Numbered from the stretch's first letter, positions 24,148 through 32,821 are shown. The stretch is DNA of 64,000 bases from an uncultured Bacteroidales bacterium (GCA_947306365.1 CAMZGD010000002.1:1-64000), one strand, 5' to 3'. The notes: generated from the sequence alone by a model not told the origin. Made by a program: numbers and translations.

Positions 24148-26457
24148 TCAGAATTCGATCTTGTAGGCTAGGTTGGGGAGGGAGAGCGTGAATGCGCCCG
24201 GTTCAACCATGCCGGTGCGCTCATTGTATTCGTGTCCGTAGTAGCTGGGCGTGCCGGTGGCGTTGATGTGCTTGATGGAAAACTCGTGCGTACAATGGCG
24301 GGTGTTCAGGCGGTAAGCGATCGTATAGTGCAGGATGAACATGGGCGGATACTGCTCTTCAAAGGCACGGGTGTCATCGTACCGGACCGTATGGGACGTG
24401 TCGGCCCTTGTCGCTTCCAGGTCAACGGGAGAGGTGCGGTCTCCACCTTGAAAGGTTGCTTTCAGGTTCACGGAAAACACCCGGCGTCCACTCTGGAATT
24501 CCCATTCCTTTCCAGCAAGTCCGTTCAGGATATATCCCCGGTCATACCGCGTGCTGTGCCAGATCCCATCGCCTCCTGCATATGTTGACGATAACAGGGA
24601 GGCACTGGCCATCCCGTACCATCCGCCGGCCAAATAGCGTTCCAGCGTAATGTCCAGCCCGTAGTTCCGCCCTAGTCCGTCATTCTCAAGTGCCTTGTCC
24701 AGGAAGAAATCGACCCGGTTGAGAACGCTGTAGGAAGTGCCCGCCTCCACGGGCACATCGAACAGGTACTGGTAGTACGGTTCCACCTTCAGGTTCCAGT
24801 TTTCGGCTGGCTTCCATCCCCAGGAAAGCATCAGGTGATGGGCTTTGGTAAACCCCAGGTTCCGGTTCACGTAGGCATCGTCAATTTTGACAAAATAGAC
24901 GTCCGTCTTTTCGGCACGGCTGTGAAGGCCGTATCCGGCACTGACAGTCATTGCATCCGTCGGCTGCCAGACGATTCCCAACCGGGGCTCCAGCACCTGC
25001 GATCCGTTAAGGCCCAGATACTGGTAATTCAAGCCGAAATGCAACGTCCATGCTAAGGACGGGCGCCAGGAATGGGAGGTGTACGCTTTCAGGAGGCCGC
25101 TGTGTCCGTTTCCGTCATAGACCTGCAGCAGGGGTGTCATCCCCAGTCCGGGCGCCATGTCCATATTCATGGCATAGAACATCTGTGTGTACTGGATGCC
25201 GGCCTGTGCGGTAAGGCGCGCCGAACATTTGTGTGTATAAGCACTCTTGGCGATCAGGTTCGTGTAGTCGTGAAGAATGTTCATGTAAGGGGAAAGTGTC
25301 CTGGCTTCGTTCCACCACTCCTCGCCGGAGTCTTCTTTGAAATAGTTTGTGGCCAGCGTCGATTTCAACGTCCCTTTCCCCAGGAACAGCGTATGGGTGA
25401 GACCCCCCGCAAACATCCACTGTCGGGCATACGACTGCATATAGTCTTTCCGGTACTGCCGCTTTTCCTCCGGCGTAAAGGATTCATAGCGGTCAATCAG
25501 CCCCGTTCCCCACAAAGCGAAGGTGCCGGCTTTCCCGGCAGGCAGGTTTACCTTGAAATTCAGATCCTGGTAATGAAGTGACTGTCCGTCCATATCGATC
25601 AGCCCGAGCTGGTCCACCAGACCCGTCAAGGAATACCGGTAATTAACGATATAGGAACCCCCTTTTCGGTTGACAGGCCCTTCGGATGCGAGGTCGATGC
25701 CTGCCACGCCCACTTGTGCCGTATGCTCGTGGGTGCAGGCATTGCCGGTCTTGAGCTTTATATCAAAGACACCGGAAACGGCGTTGCTGTACTCCGCAGG
25801 GAAGGCGCTCGTCAGAAAGTCGGAATTGCCGATGACCTGGGCGCTCAGCGAGGAAAAGATACCGCCACCCAGCGCGGAGATATCGGCAAAATGGTTGGGA
25901 TTGGGGATTTCCACGCCCTCCAGACACCATAGAAGCAGGTGCGGCGCGTTACCGTGAATGGAGATCCCATTTGTCGTGCCTCCGGAGGAAACGCCGGCGA
26001 ATGCCGTTGCCAGCCGTGCCGGATCGTCGAAGCCGCCGGCATAGCGGGCTGCTTCCTCTACAGAGAACATCCTGCCGCCAACCGAAACCATTCTGTTCAG
26101 CGGTTGCATCTTGTTGATCTGTGGACGTACTACGGCCGCTTCCAACTGTTCCGGGGATTCGGTAAGCCGGACGTCCAGCACGGTTTCCTTTGCGGCCGTC
26201 ACAGAGATTTCCTTAAAGATGGCGCTTTCATATCCGAAGCAGGAGACTTCAATGGTATGGCGTCCAAGCGAGACTCCGGACAGAAGGAAGATTCCGTCCT
26301 CGTCTGTCTGAACGCCAGCCTGTTCGCCAATCAGTCGGACAAAGGCAAAGGGGATTGTTTCGCCGGAGGCCGCATCGCGGATGCTGCCGCGTATGACTTG
26401 GGCAGGGAGGCTTGCACAGGCAAGCAGCAGAAATAAGGTAAGCGTAACTGTTTTCAT
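24148..26457 (-). CDS. TonB-dependent outer-membrane receptor
   Basis: A 769-aa receptor. A signal peptide (to ASLPAQ) is followed by a carboxypeptidase-regulatory-like domain (IRGSIRDAASGETIPFAFVRLIGEQ), a plug domain (residues about 120-230, GISIHGNAPHLLLWCLEGVEIPNPNHFAD) and a 22-strand-type barrel ending in YKIEF with the terminal Phe needed for outer-membrane insertion. There is no SusD partner, so uptake of a siderophore, cobalamin, peptide or metal is as likely as glycans. Start at 26457 replaces the longer ORF because of the signal peptide. It is divergent from an XRE regulator that may control it. Downstream it runs straight into the hydrolase remnant. Confidence 0.9.
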   Translation of the reverse strand: MKTVTLTLFLLLACASLPAQVIRGSIRDAASGETIPFAFVRLIGEQAGVQTDEDGIFLLSGVSLGRHTIEVSCFGYESAIFKEISVTAAKETVLDVRLTESPEQLEAAVVRPQINKMQPLNRMVSVGGRMFSVEEAARYAGGFDDPARLATAFAGVSSGGTTNGISIHGNAPHLLLWCLEGVEIPNPNHFADISALGGGIFSSLSAQVIGNSDFLTSAFPAEYSNAVSGVFDIKLKTGNACTHEHTAQVGVAGIDLASEGPVNRKGGSYIVNYRYSLTGLVDQLGLIDMDGQSLHYQDLNFKVNLPAGKAGTFALWGTGLIDRYESFTPEEKRQYRKDYMQSYARQWMFAGGLTHTLFLGKGTLKSTLATNYFKEDSGEEWWNEARTLSPYMNILHDYTNLIAKSAYTHKCSARLTAQAGIQYTQMFYAMNMDMAPGLGMTPLLQVYDGNGHSGLLKAYTSHSWRPSLAWTLHFGLNYQYLGLNGSQVLEPRLGIVWQPTDAMTVSAGYGLHSRAEKTDVYFVKIDDAYVNRNLGFTKAHHLMLSWGWKPAENWNLKVEPYYQYLFDVPVEAGTSYSVLNRVDFFLDKALENDGLGRNYGLDITLERYLAGGWYGMASASLLSSTYAGGDGIWHSTRYDRGYILNGLAGKEWEFQSGRRVFSVNLKATFQGGDRTSPVDLEATRADTSHTVRYDDTRAFEEQYPPMFILHYTIAYRLNTRHCTHEFSIKHINATGTPSYYGHEYNERTGMVEPGAFTLSLPNLAYKIEF

Positions 26458-26537
26458 TCGTTTTTTTCTGCAAAGAAGATGCTTTCCGGCCCAAATGTCA
26501 AGAAAGCGCTGTTTACATAGCGTTTGATTTCCGCTAT

Positions 26538-26569
26538 TTTGCGTAGCATCCGAAAAACGCGTATCTTTG
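26538..26569 (+). promoter_or_regulatory. Promoter of the XRE regulator (-33/-7)
   Basis: TTTG (26538-26541), a 20-bp spacer and TATCTTTG (26562-26569) fit the Bacteroidota promoter. The leader to the ATG at 26672 is about 95 nt. Confidence 0.7.
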
Positions 26570-26583
26570 CTACGGAAAGTAGC
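26569..26583 (+). promoter_or_regulatory. Inverted repeat GCTAC-N5-GTAGC at the transcription start
   Basis: A 5-bp inverted repeat begins at the last base of the -7 box, so it covers the predicted start of transcription. A further GTAGCAT half-site lies at 26543-26549 between -33 and -7. This arrangement suits an operator for the XRE protein encoded next (self-control and possibly control of the divergent receptor). Binding is inferred only. Confidence 0.4.
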
Positions 26584-26671
26584 ATAATAATCGGGCGATG
26601 GAAAGAAGGGATGCTTGTGGCTTGTCGTCCGATGCGCTAGTTTTGCATCAGAAATAAAAAAAGATACTCGT

Positions 26672-27523
26672 ATGAAGCTTTCCGATAAAATACGGACGCT
26701 CCGGAAAAATGCCGGTCTTACCCAGGAGCAGCTGGGAGACAAACTGAATGTATCACGCCAGGCTATTACCAAATGGGAGCGCGGCGACGGTATCCCGGAC
26801 ATCTATAACCTGGTTGCGCTGTCGAACTTGTTCGGCTTGTCGCTGGACGAACTCATGGCCAAAGAAAAGGCGGTGGCCGAGAAGCGATTCCTTTATGAAA
26901 GCCACACGGAACACGACATTGACGCACCGTGCTGCTTCGACCTTCACTTGCACGCCGCATCGAGTCTGGTTGTCCGTTCCGGCGACAGTGAGAAACTGAA
27001 GGTCTATGCCGGCTCGTCCGACATTCCCGAACTGGAGAAAGCGGTCAAGGTAAAGGTTGATACGGATGGGGGCCGCTGTGATGTGCAGGTTCGAACAAAA
27101 CTCTCCGAAGCCCGGTGCCGGCAATCACTGGTTCTGGAAATCGTCCTTCCCGAGAAATATGTCCGGCATATTGAGGTTGCAGCCAAGGTCGGAAAGGCCC
27201 AGCTGAAAAACATCCGGTGCGAAACCATTGAAGTGGATGCCCGTTGCGGCGAATTGACGCTTGAAGACATCCATGCCACCGTGGACGTTACCAGTTCTTC
27301 TGATATGTCGATCCGATTCGTTACCCTGGACGGAAATCTTTCCGTAAACCAGCACGGCGCCGTATCCCGCGTCCTGTTGCCGGAAGGAGCCGCTGTGCGT
27401 ACGAGGTGCCGCGGCATTCATACCCGGCTGTTGACCGCTTTGCCCGACCTGGTCTCTCCGGATGCCGCTTACGAGGTGGAACTCAACGGCGTCAATGCCG
27501 AATTGACGGTCAGCCGCCAATAA
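26672..27523 (+). CDS. XRE-family regulator with C-terminal DUF4097-like beta domain
   Basis: A 283-aa protein. Residues 1-60 are a classic HTH_3 (DKIRTLRKNAGLTQEQLGDKLNVSRQAITKWERGDGIPDIYNLVALSNLFGLSLDELM). From about residue 80 to the end it is a repetitive beta structure (IEVAAKVGKAQLKNIRCETIEVDARCGELTLEDIHATVDVTSSSDMSI), like the DUF4097 right-handed beta-helix normally found in membrane or surface proteins. No transmembrane helix is visible, so this is a soluble regulator with an unusual sensor or oligomer domain. The ATG at 26672 is chosen because the HTH starts there. It is divergent from the TonB receptor. Confidence 0.85.
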   Translation: MKLSDKIRTLRKNAGLTQEQLGDKLNVSRQAITKWERGDGIPDIYNLVALSNLFGLSLDELMAKEKAVAEKRFLYESHTEHDIDAPCCFDLHLHAASSLVVRSGDSEKLKVYAGSSDIPELEKAVKVKVDTDGGRCDVQVRTKLSEARCRQSLVLEIVLPEKYVRHIEVAAKVGKAQLKNIRCETIEVDARCGELTLEDIHATVDVTSSSDMSIRFVTLDGNLSVNQHGAVSRVLLPEGAAVRTRCRGIHTRLLTALPDLVSPDAAYEVELNGVNAELTVSRQ

Positions 27524-27540
27524 GGATGCTGCCGAAGCAC

Positions 27541-27571
27541 AAAAAGAGCAGCGGGTCCCGCTGCTCTTTTT
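27541..27571. terminator. Bidirectional terminator
   Basis: A near-perfect palindrome AAAAAGAGCAGCGG-gt/t-CCGCTGCTCTTTTT lies between two convergent genes. The A and T runs on either side let it serve both strands. Confidence 0.9.
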
Positions 27572-27608
27572 GCGTCTGAATGCTTGATGCATTAGGGGAG
27601 AACCGGGC

Positions 27609-27938
27609 TCAGATCCTGGGCTTTTGGATAACGCGGATTACCAGGGAGACGAAGTAAACGATGAGGCCGTAAAGGACGGTGACAAGATTCACTTTGACGC
27701 CAGCCCAGATAATACTGGGAGAGAGATCAGTGTGTACCTCGATATAGTCGGCCGCCTGCATGAAGCCCAGGAGTGTCCAGAAGACACCTACGACCAGGGC
27801 GCCGATGCCGATTTCCTTGACCCAGCGGGGAGCCTTCCAGGCAGCGAAGAAGAGGCCGATGAAAAGAAGGGTGATGGTGATCATTCCGACAGGACCGCCG
27901 GCGATGAAAAGCGTGAAAAGATCTGTTAAAGGTAACAT
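27609..27938 (-). CDS. Small membrane protein resembling a MotA/TolQ/ExbB core
   Basis: A 109-aa protein with three predicted transmembrane helices. The middle and last ones (IGIGALVVGVFWTLLGFMQA, then PSIIWAGVKVNLVTVLYGLIVYFVSLVIRVI) follow the pattern of the MotA/TolQ/ExbB proton channel (GLLGTVxGM...GIxxALxTTxxGLxVAI), but the large cytosolic loop is missing. It is either a minimal member or a convergent look-alike. There is no ExbD/TolR partner nearby. It is a single gene behind its own TACCTTTG promoter. Confidence 0.6.
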   Translation of the reverse strand: MLPLTDLFTLFIAGGPVGMITITLLFIGLFFAAWKAPRWVKEIGIGALVVGVFWTLLGFMQAADYIEVHTDLSPSIIWAGVKVNLVTVLYGLIVYFVSLVIRVIQKPRI

Positions 27939-27986
27939 GGTAAACAGAGTTTTTAGTTCAACTTTCAGTTACGGAATTCCTTGATG

Positions 27987-27994
27987 CAAAGGTA
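27987..27994 (-). promoter_or_regulatory. -7 box of the MotA/TolQ-like gene
   Basis: Minus-strand TACCTTTG (TAnnTTTG), giving a leader of about 45 nt. Confidence 0.65.
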
Positions 27995-28102
27995 CGAACG
28001 AAGCGGGAAGAAAAGCAAAGTAGAATCCCTGCGACCTTCTGTCAAATCCCCATAACCTGCCTTATGAACAGGTTTTGGTGCTTGTTTTCCATGCAGAATG
28101 CG

Positions 28103-28110
28103 TAATTTTG
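28103..28110 (+). promoter_or_regulatory. -7 box that decides the LytTR gene start
   Basis: TAATTTTG (TAnnTTTG) overlaps the region just after the ATG at 28098 used in the ORF track. If it is the promoter, that ATG is upstream of transcription and the ATG at 28119 is the start, with a leader of only a few bases. Confidence 0.6.
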
Positions 28111-28118
28111 TACCTGGA

Positions 28119-28856
28119 ATGAAGAAAGGAATCATCATCGTCTCCTACTGGCTGGCCGCCATCTTTTTGACGGCCCAACTGCTCACAAGTCTGGACTATG
28201 ACTTGTGGCAGGCCGTCCTGATGAGCCTGTCGTTCCTGCCGGCCGCCATGGCGCTGTCCTTCTTCCTCCCTAAAGTGGAAAGGGATTCCCAAGGGAAAAG
28301 GCGCATCCTGGATACCATTTACATTATACTGGGTGTGATGATGCTGACCTTTTTCCTTATTTTCTTGTGGCAGTGGCTGTTTATTTCCGTAAATGGACGT
28401 GAAGGCTGGAGCGTCCGCTCAATACCCGCCATGCTGGGCAACCCCGTTTTCGTGGCCGCCATCCTGGCTATCCTGGCCTATGGATACTATCTGCTGGCCA
28501 AATGGCTGGAGAAGAAGTATCCTTCGGAACGTCCCATCACCTTCACATCGGACTACAAGAAAGTCTCCCTTAAAAAGGAAGACATTCTTTACGTGGACTC
28601 GCGCGATTCGGAAGTATGGATCATCACCCGCGGCGGAGAGCAGTACCGAAACCGGACCGGAATCAGCCAGTGGGAAAACCTTCTGGGCCCCGGATTCCTC
28701 CGCATCCACCGGTCTTTCCTGGTCAATCTGGCTGATGCCACGCTTGCCTCACCGGAATCCGTCCGCGTCGGGGGCAAGGAGCTTCCCGTTTCACGCAAGT
28801 ACAAAGACAGCGTAAGGGCTGTGCTGACGGATTCCCAGACGGCTACGGGAGGATGA
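28119..28856 (+). CDS. Membrane-anchored LytTR DNA-binding regulator
   Basis: A 245-aa protein. Residues 1-140 contain four predicted transmembrane helices; the rest is a LytTR domain (ITFTSDYKKVSLKKEDILYVDSRDSEVWIITRGGEQYRNRTGISQWENLLGPGFLRIHRSFLVNL), which binds DNA through beta-strands. Membrane-bound LytTR proteins are usually regulators whose sensing part sits in the membrane, often within cell-to-cell or envelope signalling. No kinase or inhibitor gene is adjacent. Start at 28119 follows the promoter position. The 3' end overlaps the convergent gene by 14 bp. Confidence 0.85.
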   Translation: MKKGIIIVSYWLAAIFLTAQLLTSLDYDLWQAVLMSLSFLPAAMALSFFLPKVERDSQGKRRILDTIYIILGVMMLTFFLIFLWQWLFISVNGREGWSVRSIPAMLGNPVFVAAILAILAYGYYLLAKWLEKKYPSERPITFTSDYKKVSLKKEDILYVDSRDSEVWIITRGGEQYRNRTGISQWENLLGPGFLRIHRSFLVNLADATLASPESVRVGGKELPVSRKYKDSVRAVLTDSQTATGG

Positions 28857-29481
28857 GTTCCTGGAGGACTTGGGAGGAGGTCAGTTTGCCTTTCTTGTCG
28901 AAGGTGTCTGTGCGGACGACGCCGATGCCGCGGGCGTACCAGGCTTTCGTGCTGGCGGTCGTCTTTATGCCCAAAACCTTGGCCGTATAGCGGCGCTCCA
29001 CCACGTAGCATTCAAAGGTACCGGCGGGGACGGTCAGGTCCTCTTTGGCCACCACCTCGTGGAAAGTGATGTCCTGCTTGTTCTTGATGCCCAGTATCTC
29101 TACGGTCACTTCCCCTTTCGGGAGTTGCAGGCCAACGTCCATGTGCTTGGGAAGAACGAATCCGACGCCTTCGGCCGCGACGGTGAGGCCGCCGCCGAAA
29201 TCAACGAAAACGTCTCCGTCTTTCACGGTGGCGACGGTCTCGACCGGCTCGGTCAAAGCGGTGCCGCCGATATACATACTGGTCAACTGGGTAATGGAGT
29301 AGTTGTCCCCCGAGGATGTCACATGGATGATTTCCATCTCGGTCCGGCCGCTTTCGTTGCCCTTGGCATCCGTGGTCACGTAAACGAGTTTTGCGCCATC
29401 GGTCGTACAGATGAAAGGGCGCTGGGCCAGGACCGTCAACGAAAGGCCGAGGCAGGCGAAAAGTAAAAGTGCTTTTTTCAT
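28843..29481 (-). CDS. Secreted DUF3108/TapB-like protein
   Basis: A 212-aa protein with a signal peptide (MKKALLLFACLGLSLTVLAQ). The remainder is beta-rich and has the pattern of DUF3108/TapB-like domains: KLVYVTTDAKGNESGRTEMEI near the start, LTVPAGTFECYVVERRYTAK in the middle, and TKAWYARGIGVVRTDTFDKKGKL near the end. The family resembles lipid-carrier folds of LolA type, but no ligand is known. It is the last gene of a possible leftward group with the EF-hand protein 10 bp upstream. Confidence 0.65.
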   Translation of the reverse strand: MKKALLLFACLGLSLTVLAQRPFICTTDGAKLVYVTTDAKGNESGRTEMEIIHVTSSGDNYSITQLTSMYIGGTALTEPVETVATVKDGDVFVDFGGGLTVAAEGVGFVLPKHMDVGLQLPKGEVTVEILGIKNKQDITFHEVVAKEDLTVPAGTFECYVVERRYTAKVLGIKTTASTKAWYARGIGVVRTDTFDKKGKLTSSQVLQELILP

Positions 29482-29491
29482 AAGGGCAGCA

Positions 29492-29794
29492 TTACGCCTT
29501 TGCGTTCTTCTTCTCCTTGAATTCCTCGATCTTGTCTTTGGCTTTGTCGGCCAGGTTCACGGCTTCCGCGCGGGCCTTGCCGGCCAGTTCGGTGGCGTTT
29601 TCCTTCATCTCGGAATAAATTTCCTTGGCTTTCGGAGCGGCCTTGGCATAGAGGTCCTTGGCGTTTTCCTTCATTTCATCGGCTACTTCGCTGAGTTTCT
29701 CGCCTGCCTTGCCGGCGGCGTACTTGATTTTCTCTTCCAGCGTGACCTTGCCGTCACCGTTGAGGTCGCGGGGATCTTTGATTTCTTCGCTCAT
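29492..29794 (-). CDS. EF-hand plus amphipathic LEA/apolipoprotein-like repeat protein
   Basis: A 100-aa soluble, highly charged protein without a signal peptide. Residues 7-19 (DPRDLNGDGKVTLEEK) contain a canonical EF-hand calcium loop DLNGDGKVTLEE. The remainder is one long amphipathic helix with repeating units such as EMKENAKDLYAKAAPKAKEIYSEMKENATELAGKARAE, of the style of LEA or YtxH-type stress proteins. It may coat membranes or protect proteins under stress, perhaps calcium-gated. That is inference; I know no named family with this combination. It lies between the M28 peptidase gene (27 bp away) and the DUF3108-like gene. Confidence 0.75.
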   Translation of the reverse strand: MSEEIKDPRDLNGDGKVTLEEKIKYAAGKAGEKLSEVADEMKENAKDLYAKAAPKAKEIYSEMKENATELAGKARAEAVNLADKAKDKIEEFKEKKNAKA

Positions 29795-29821
29795 GGTAGT
29801 ATGGATTAAGGTTTGTTAGGA

Positions 29822-31378
29822 TTATTCTTTGTACAGGCCCTGTCGTGAGAGCAGGTGGTCGAGGTTGGCGATGCCGTAAAGGACGACGGCCGTGACCACG
29901 GCGGAGTGCTCCATGTATTCCGGAATCAGCTTGTTGAAGATATCGCGCTCGGTGTGCCAGATTTCGCGGTAGTCGAAATCATAGCCCTTCGGGTCCGTCT
30001 CACGGAAGGAAATCGTGGGCACGCCGTTCATGGCAAAATAGGCATGGTCGCTGCCGCCGGCCCGGGTCGGACGCGGCTGAGGCGGCCCTTCGCGCCGGCT
30101 GACGGTAAACGGAATGTCGGGGTTGAGGCCGGCGAGCGGCTTGCAGACTTCCACGAAATCGTCGTACATCGCATCCGGGACGCTGACGCCGGTAGCCATC
30201 AGCGGCCCGCCGTCGCGGTTGAAATAGTTGGAAATCCTGTCAAGCGGAACGGTCTTGTTCTCCACGAAGAATTTCGAGCCGAGCAGGCCGAATTCCTCGC
30301 CGGTCCAGATGCAGAAGAGGATCGTGCGTTTGGGCTTGGCGCCGGACGTGGCCAGCAGACGCGCCGCTTCCATCGTGACGGAGGTTCCGTTTCCGTCGTC
30401 CACGGCGCCGCATCCGATGTCGTAGGCATCGAGATGGCCGCCGGCCATCACGTATTCTTTGGGATACTTGCTGCCGCGCAGGATGCCGATCACGTTGTGG
30501 TACTTGACCGGGCCGCGGTAGAAGTGGTTGCGGATATCGAATTCAAGCTGGAAGATGTCCTTGCGCAGGACCTTTTCGCGGATTACCTTGAATTGCGCCT
30601 CGTCCAGCAGGATGTCGCAGGTCTTCGGCAGCCGGTCCATCGTGATGTCGAAGCAGTTCGGCCGGTCGTACAGCACCTGGAGGGGCACTTTCGCGGAACG
30701 GATGAACCCGGCCACGCCCGCATCCACCATTTCCTGATAGAACAGGGCCGTGGCGGTTTCGTACTTCAGCATTTCCCTGGGGGCCTCGTCTCGGTGTTCG
30801 AAGTTCCAGCGGCGGATCTCGTTGTTCTGCCGGTCGATTTCCTCGTTCTTGGCGATGACCTCGGCCCTGGCTTCGTTGGCCTTGTCGGAACCGTCGATCG
30901 CCATGCCGTTGGACTCAGCGTCGAGCAGCACCCAGGCGCCCTTGAGTACGCCCTTCATCCGGTCCAGGTCCCGCCGGGTCTTCGGCTCGATCAGCACGCG
31001 CCCGGCCTGCTTTCCGCGCGTTCCGGCGGTGTAGGCAGGCGTTCCGAAATGGAGCATCATCCCGTCTTCGCTGAGCATCCGTCCGAACCACGGGCCGCGG
31101 TTGAAGCCTACGTTGATCTCGCCGGCTTCCTGCACCATCACCTCGAGTCCCCACGATTCGAACTGTTCCTTCACCCAGGCTTCGGCCTCGGTGAGGGCGG
31201 CGGAACCGATCAGGCGTCCGCCGATGACGTTGGCCAGGAAATCAGCGTGCTCCATGGTCCGGTTGTCGGTCGTGCCGGTTTCAATGATTTTCTTGACGAC
31301 TTTGTCTTGCGCCAGGGAGCCGGACGGGCAGCCGATGGCAAGCAGGATCACGAATGCGAAGGAAAGATAACGCTTCAT
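29822..31378 (-). CDS. M28-family zinc aminopeptidase, secreted
   Basis: A 518-aa secreted peptidase (signal peptide to SGSLAQ). A protease-associated-like insert (about residues 90-230) precedes the M28 catalytic domain. Zinc ligands are visible in order: His/Asp in MAGGHLDAYDIGCGAVDDGNG, Glu-Glu in WTGEEFGLLGS, Asp in NYFNRDGGP, and His in GGSDHAYFAMNGVP. This is a dinuclear-zinc aminopeptidase or carboxypeptidase of the glutamate carboxypeptidase type. It helps to degrade peptides outside the cytoplasm. Start at 31378 begins the signal peptide and lies behind TAACTTTG; the ORF-track start is upstream of that box. Confidence 0.92.
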   Translation of the reverse strand: MKRYLSFAFVILLAIGCPSGSLAQDKVVKKIIETGTTDNRTMEHADFLANVIGGRLIGSAALTEAEAWVKEQFESWGLEVMVQEAGEINVGFNRGPWFGRMLSEDGMMLHFGTPAYTAGTRGKQAGRVLIEPKTRRDLDRMKGVLKGAWVLLDAESNGMAIDGSDKANEARAEVIAKNEEIDRQNNEIRRWNFEHRDEAPREMLKYETATALFYQEMVDAGVAGFIRSAKVPLQVLYDRPNCFDITMDRLPKTCDILLDEAQFKVIREKVLRKDIFQLEFDIRNHFYRGPVKYHNVIGILRGSKYPKEYVMAGGHLDAYDIGCGAVDDGNGTSVTMEAARLLATSGAKPKRTILFCIWTGEEFGLLGSKFFVENKTVPLDRISNYFNRDGGPLMATGVSVPDAMYDDFVEVCKPLAGLNPDIPFTVSRREGPPQPRPTRAGGSDHAYFAMNGVPTISFRETDPKGYDFDYREIWHTERDIFNKLIPEYMEHSAVVTAVVLYGIANLDHLLSRQGLYKE

Positions 31379-31404
31379 GGGCTGATTTTTTAAGGATAAC
31401 CCTA

Positions 31405-31412
31405 CAAAGTTA
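31405..31412 (-). promoter_or_regulatory. -7 box of the M28 peptidase gene
   Basis: Minus-strand TAACTTTG (TAnnTTTG), 26 bases before the ATG at 31378. Confidence 0.7.
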
Positions 31413-31451
31413 GAAAAAAACCGGGACGCTGGCAAAAGATTCCGACAGGGA

Positions 31452-31481
31452 TTGCATGGCGTAATTTTTGTGGTATATTTG
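31452..31481 (+). promoter_or_regulatory. Promoter of the RND efflux operon
   Basis: TTG (31452-31454), a 19-bp spacer and TATATTTG (31474-31481) match the Bacteroidota promoter. The leader to the TolC-family ATG at 31513 is about 25 nt. Confidence 0.65.
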
Positions 31482-31512
31482 CGCTTTCATCCCGGAAATA
31501 TCATTACGCAAA

Positions 31513-32811
31513 ATGAGGGAATTCATATTCAATATCAGCCTTTTCGTGCTTTCCGTCCTGCTTTGTCTTCCGGCGTCCGCACAGGGGCGGCCCGACCGGA
31601 TGGCGCTTTCGCTCGAAGAGGCGCAGCAATACGCCGTCGAGCACAATCGTACGCTGGCCAATGCCTCGATCGACATCCAGAAGGCCCAGGCAAGTCGCTG
31701 GCAGGCCATTGCGGGCATGCTGCCGCAGGTAACCGCGAGCGGATCCTATTCCAATATGATGGGCTACAAGATGGACCTGGGCGCGATGCAGCTGTCGATG
31801 CCGCCGTATGCCACTTTCAACGTTTCCACCTCCCTGGCCCTGAGCGGCGCGCAGGTCGTTTCCGTCGGCATCGCCGACGTATCCCGGAAGATGGCCGACC
31901 TGACGCTCGAGAAGAGTGAACGTGAAATCGCGGACCAGGTGGAAACCCTCTACTTCACCGCCCTGGTGACGGAGGCCACCGTCCTCCTGCTGGAAGGGAA
32001 TCTGGAGCGCATGCGCAGGCTGCACGAGATCACGCAGGCTTCCGTGGATGCGGGCGTCGCAGAACAGACCGATGCCGACCAGCTCCAGGTGCAGGCGGCG
32101 ATGATGGAGAACACCCTCAGCAGCACCCGCCGCTCGCTGGAGATGGTCTACAACTCCCTGCGGCTCCAGCTCTGTCTCGACGAGGACGTGGATCTCGTGC
32201 TGACCGACGGGATTGACGACCTGCTGAACCTGGGCACGACCGCTTCCCTGCTGGCGTCCGAGTTCGACGTCGAAGACAACTACGACTACCGGCTCCTGAA
32301 GGAATCGACCGAGCTGAGCCGCCGCCAGATCGCCCTTACGGGCTGGTCGAACGGTCCGACGTTCAGTATCTATCACCAGTACAGCGGCCGCCACAACTTC
32401 AGCGACGAGCCGACGATGAACATGACCCCGCCGAACATGCTCGGCGCGCAGCTCAACATTCCGCTCTTCACTTCGGGCAAGGCCCGCGCCGCGGTCAAGG
32501 ACGCCCGTCTGGCCTACAAGAAGCAGCTCAACACCTTGCAGGATACCGAGCTGGCCCTCAATGTCCAGCACCGGCAGCTGGTCTATAACCTGCGCACGGC
32601 CATCGACAAGTACACCGTCCAGAAGCAGAACATGGAGGTGGCCGGCCGCGTGTTCGCCAACATCGCCCGCAAATACGAGCTCGGCGTCGCGTCGAGCCTC
32701 GACGTGACCAACGCGGGCACCAGCCTGATCTCAGCCCAGAGCAGCTACGTGCAGTCACTGCTCGACATCATCAGCGCACAGGTATCCCTCGAACAACTCC
32801 TGAACAAATAG
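31513..32811 (+). CDS. TolC-family outer-membrane efflux protein
   Basis: A 432-aa protein with a signal peptide (to PASAQG) and two outer-membrane-efflux (OEP) repeats. The first has LSLEEAQQYAVEHNRTLANASIDIQKAQASRWQAIAGMLPQVTASGSY; the second has LGAQLNIPLFTSGKARAAVKDARLAYKK. Long helices form the periplasmic tunnel. It is the exit duct of the tripartite pump encoded with the next two genes, 10 bp ahead of the adaptor. The start was moved to 31513 because the promoter lies inside the longer ORF. Confidence 0.93.
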   Translation: MREFIFNISLFVLSVLLCLPASAQGRPDRMALSLEEAQQYAVEHNRTLANASIDIQKAQASRWQAIAGMLPQVTASGSYSNMMGYKMDLGAMQLSMPPYATFNVSTSLALSGAQVVSVGIADVSRKMADLTLEKSEREIADQVETLYFTALVTEATVLLLEGNLERMRRLHEITQASVDAGVAEQTDADQLQVQAAMMENTLSSTRRSLEMVYNSLRLQLCLDEDVDLVLTDGIDDLLNLGTTASLLASEFDVEDNYDYRLLKESTELSRRQIALTGWSNGPTFSIYHQYSGRHNFSDEPTMNMTPPNMLGAQLNIPLFTSGKARAAVKDARLAYKKQLNTLQDTELALNVQHRQLVYNLRTAIDKYTVQKQNMEVAGRVFANIARKYELGVASSLDVTNAGTSLISAQSSYVQSLLDIISAQVSLEQLLNK

Positions 32812-32821
32812 CAGATACGAT

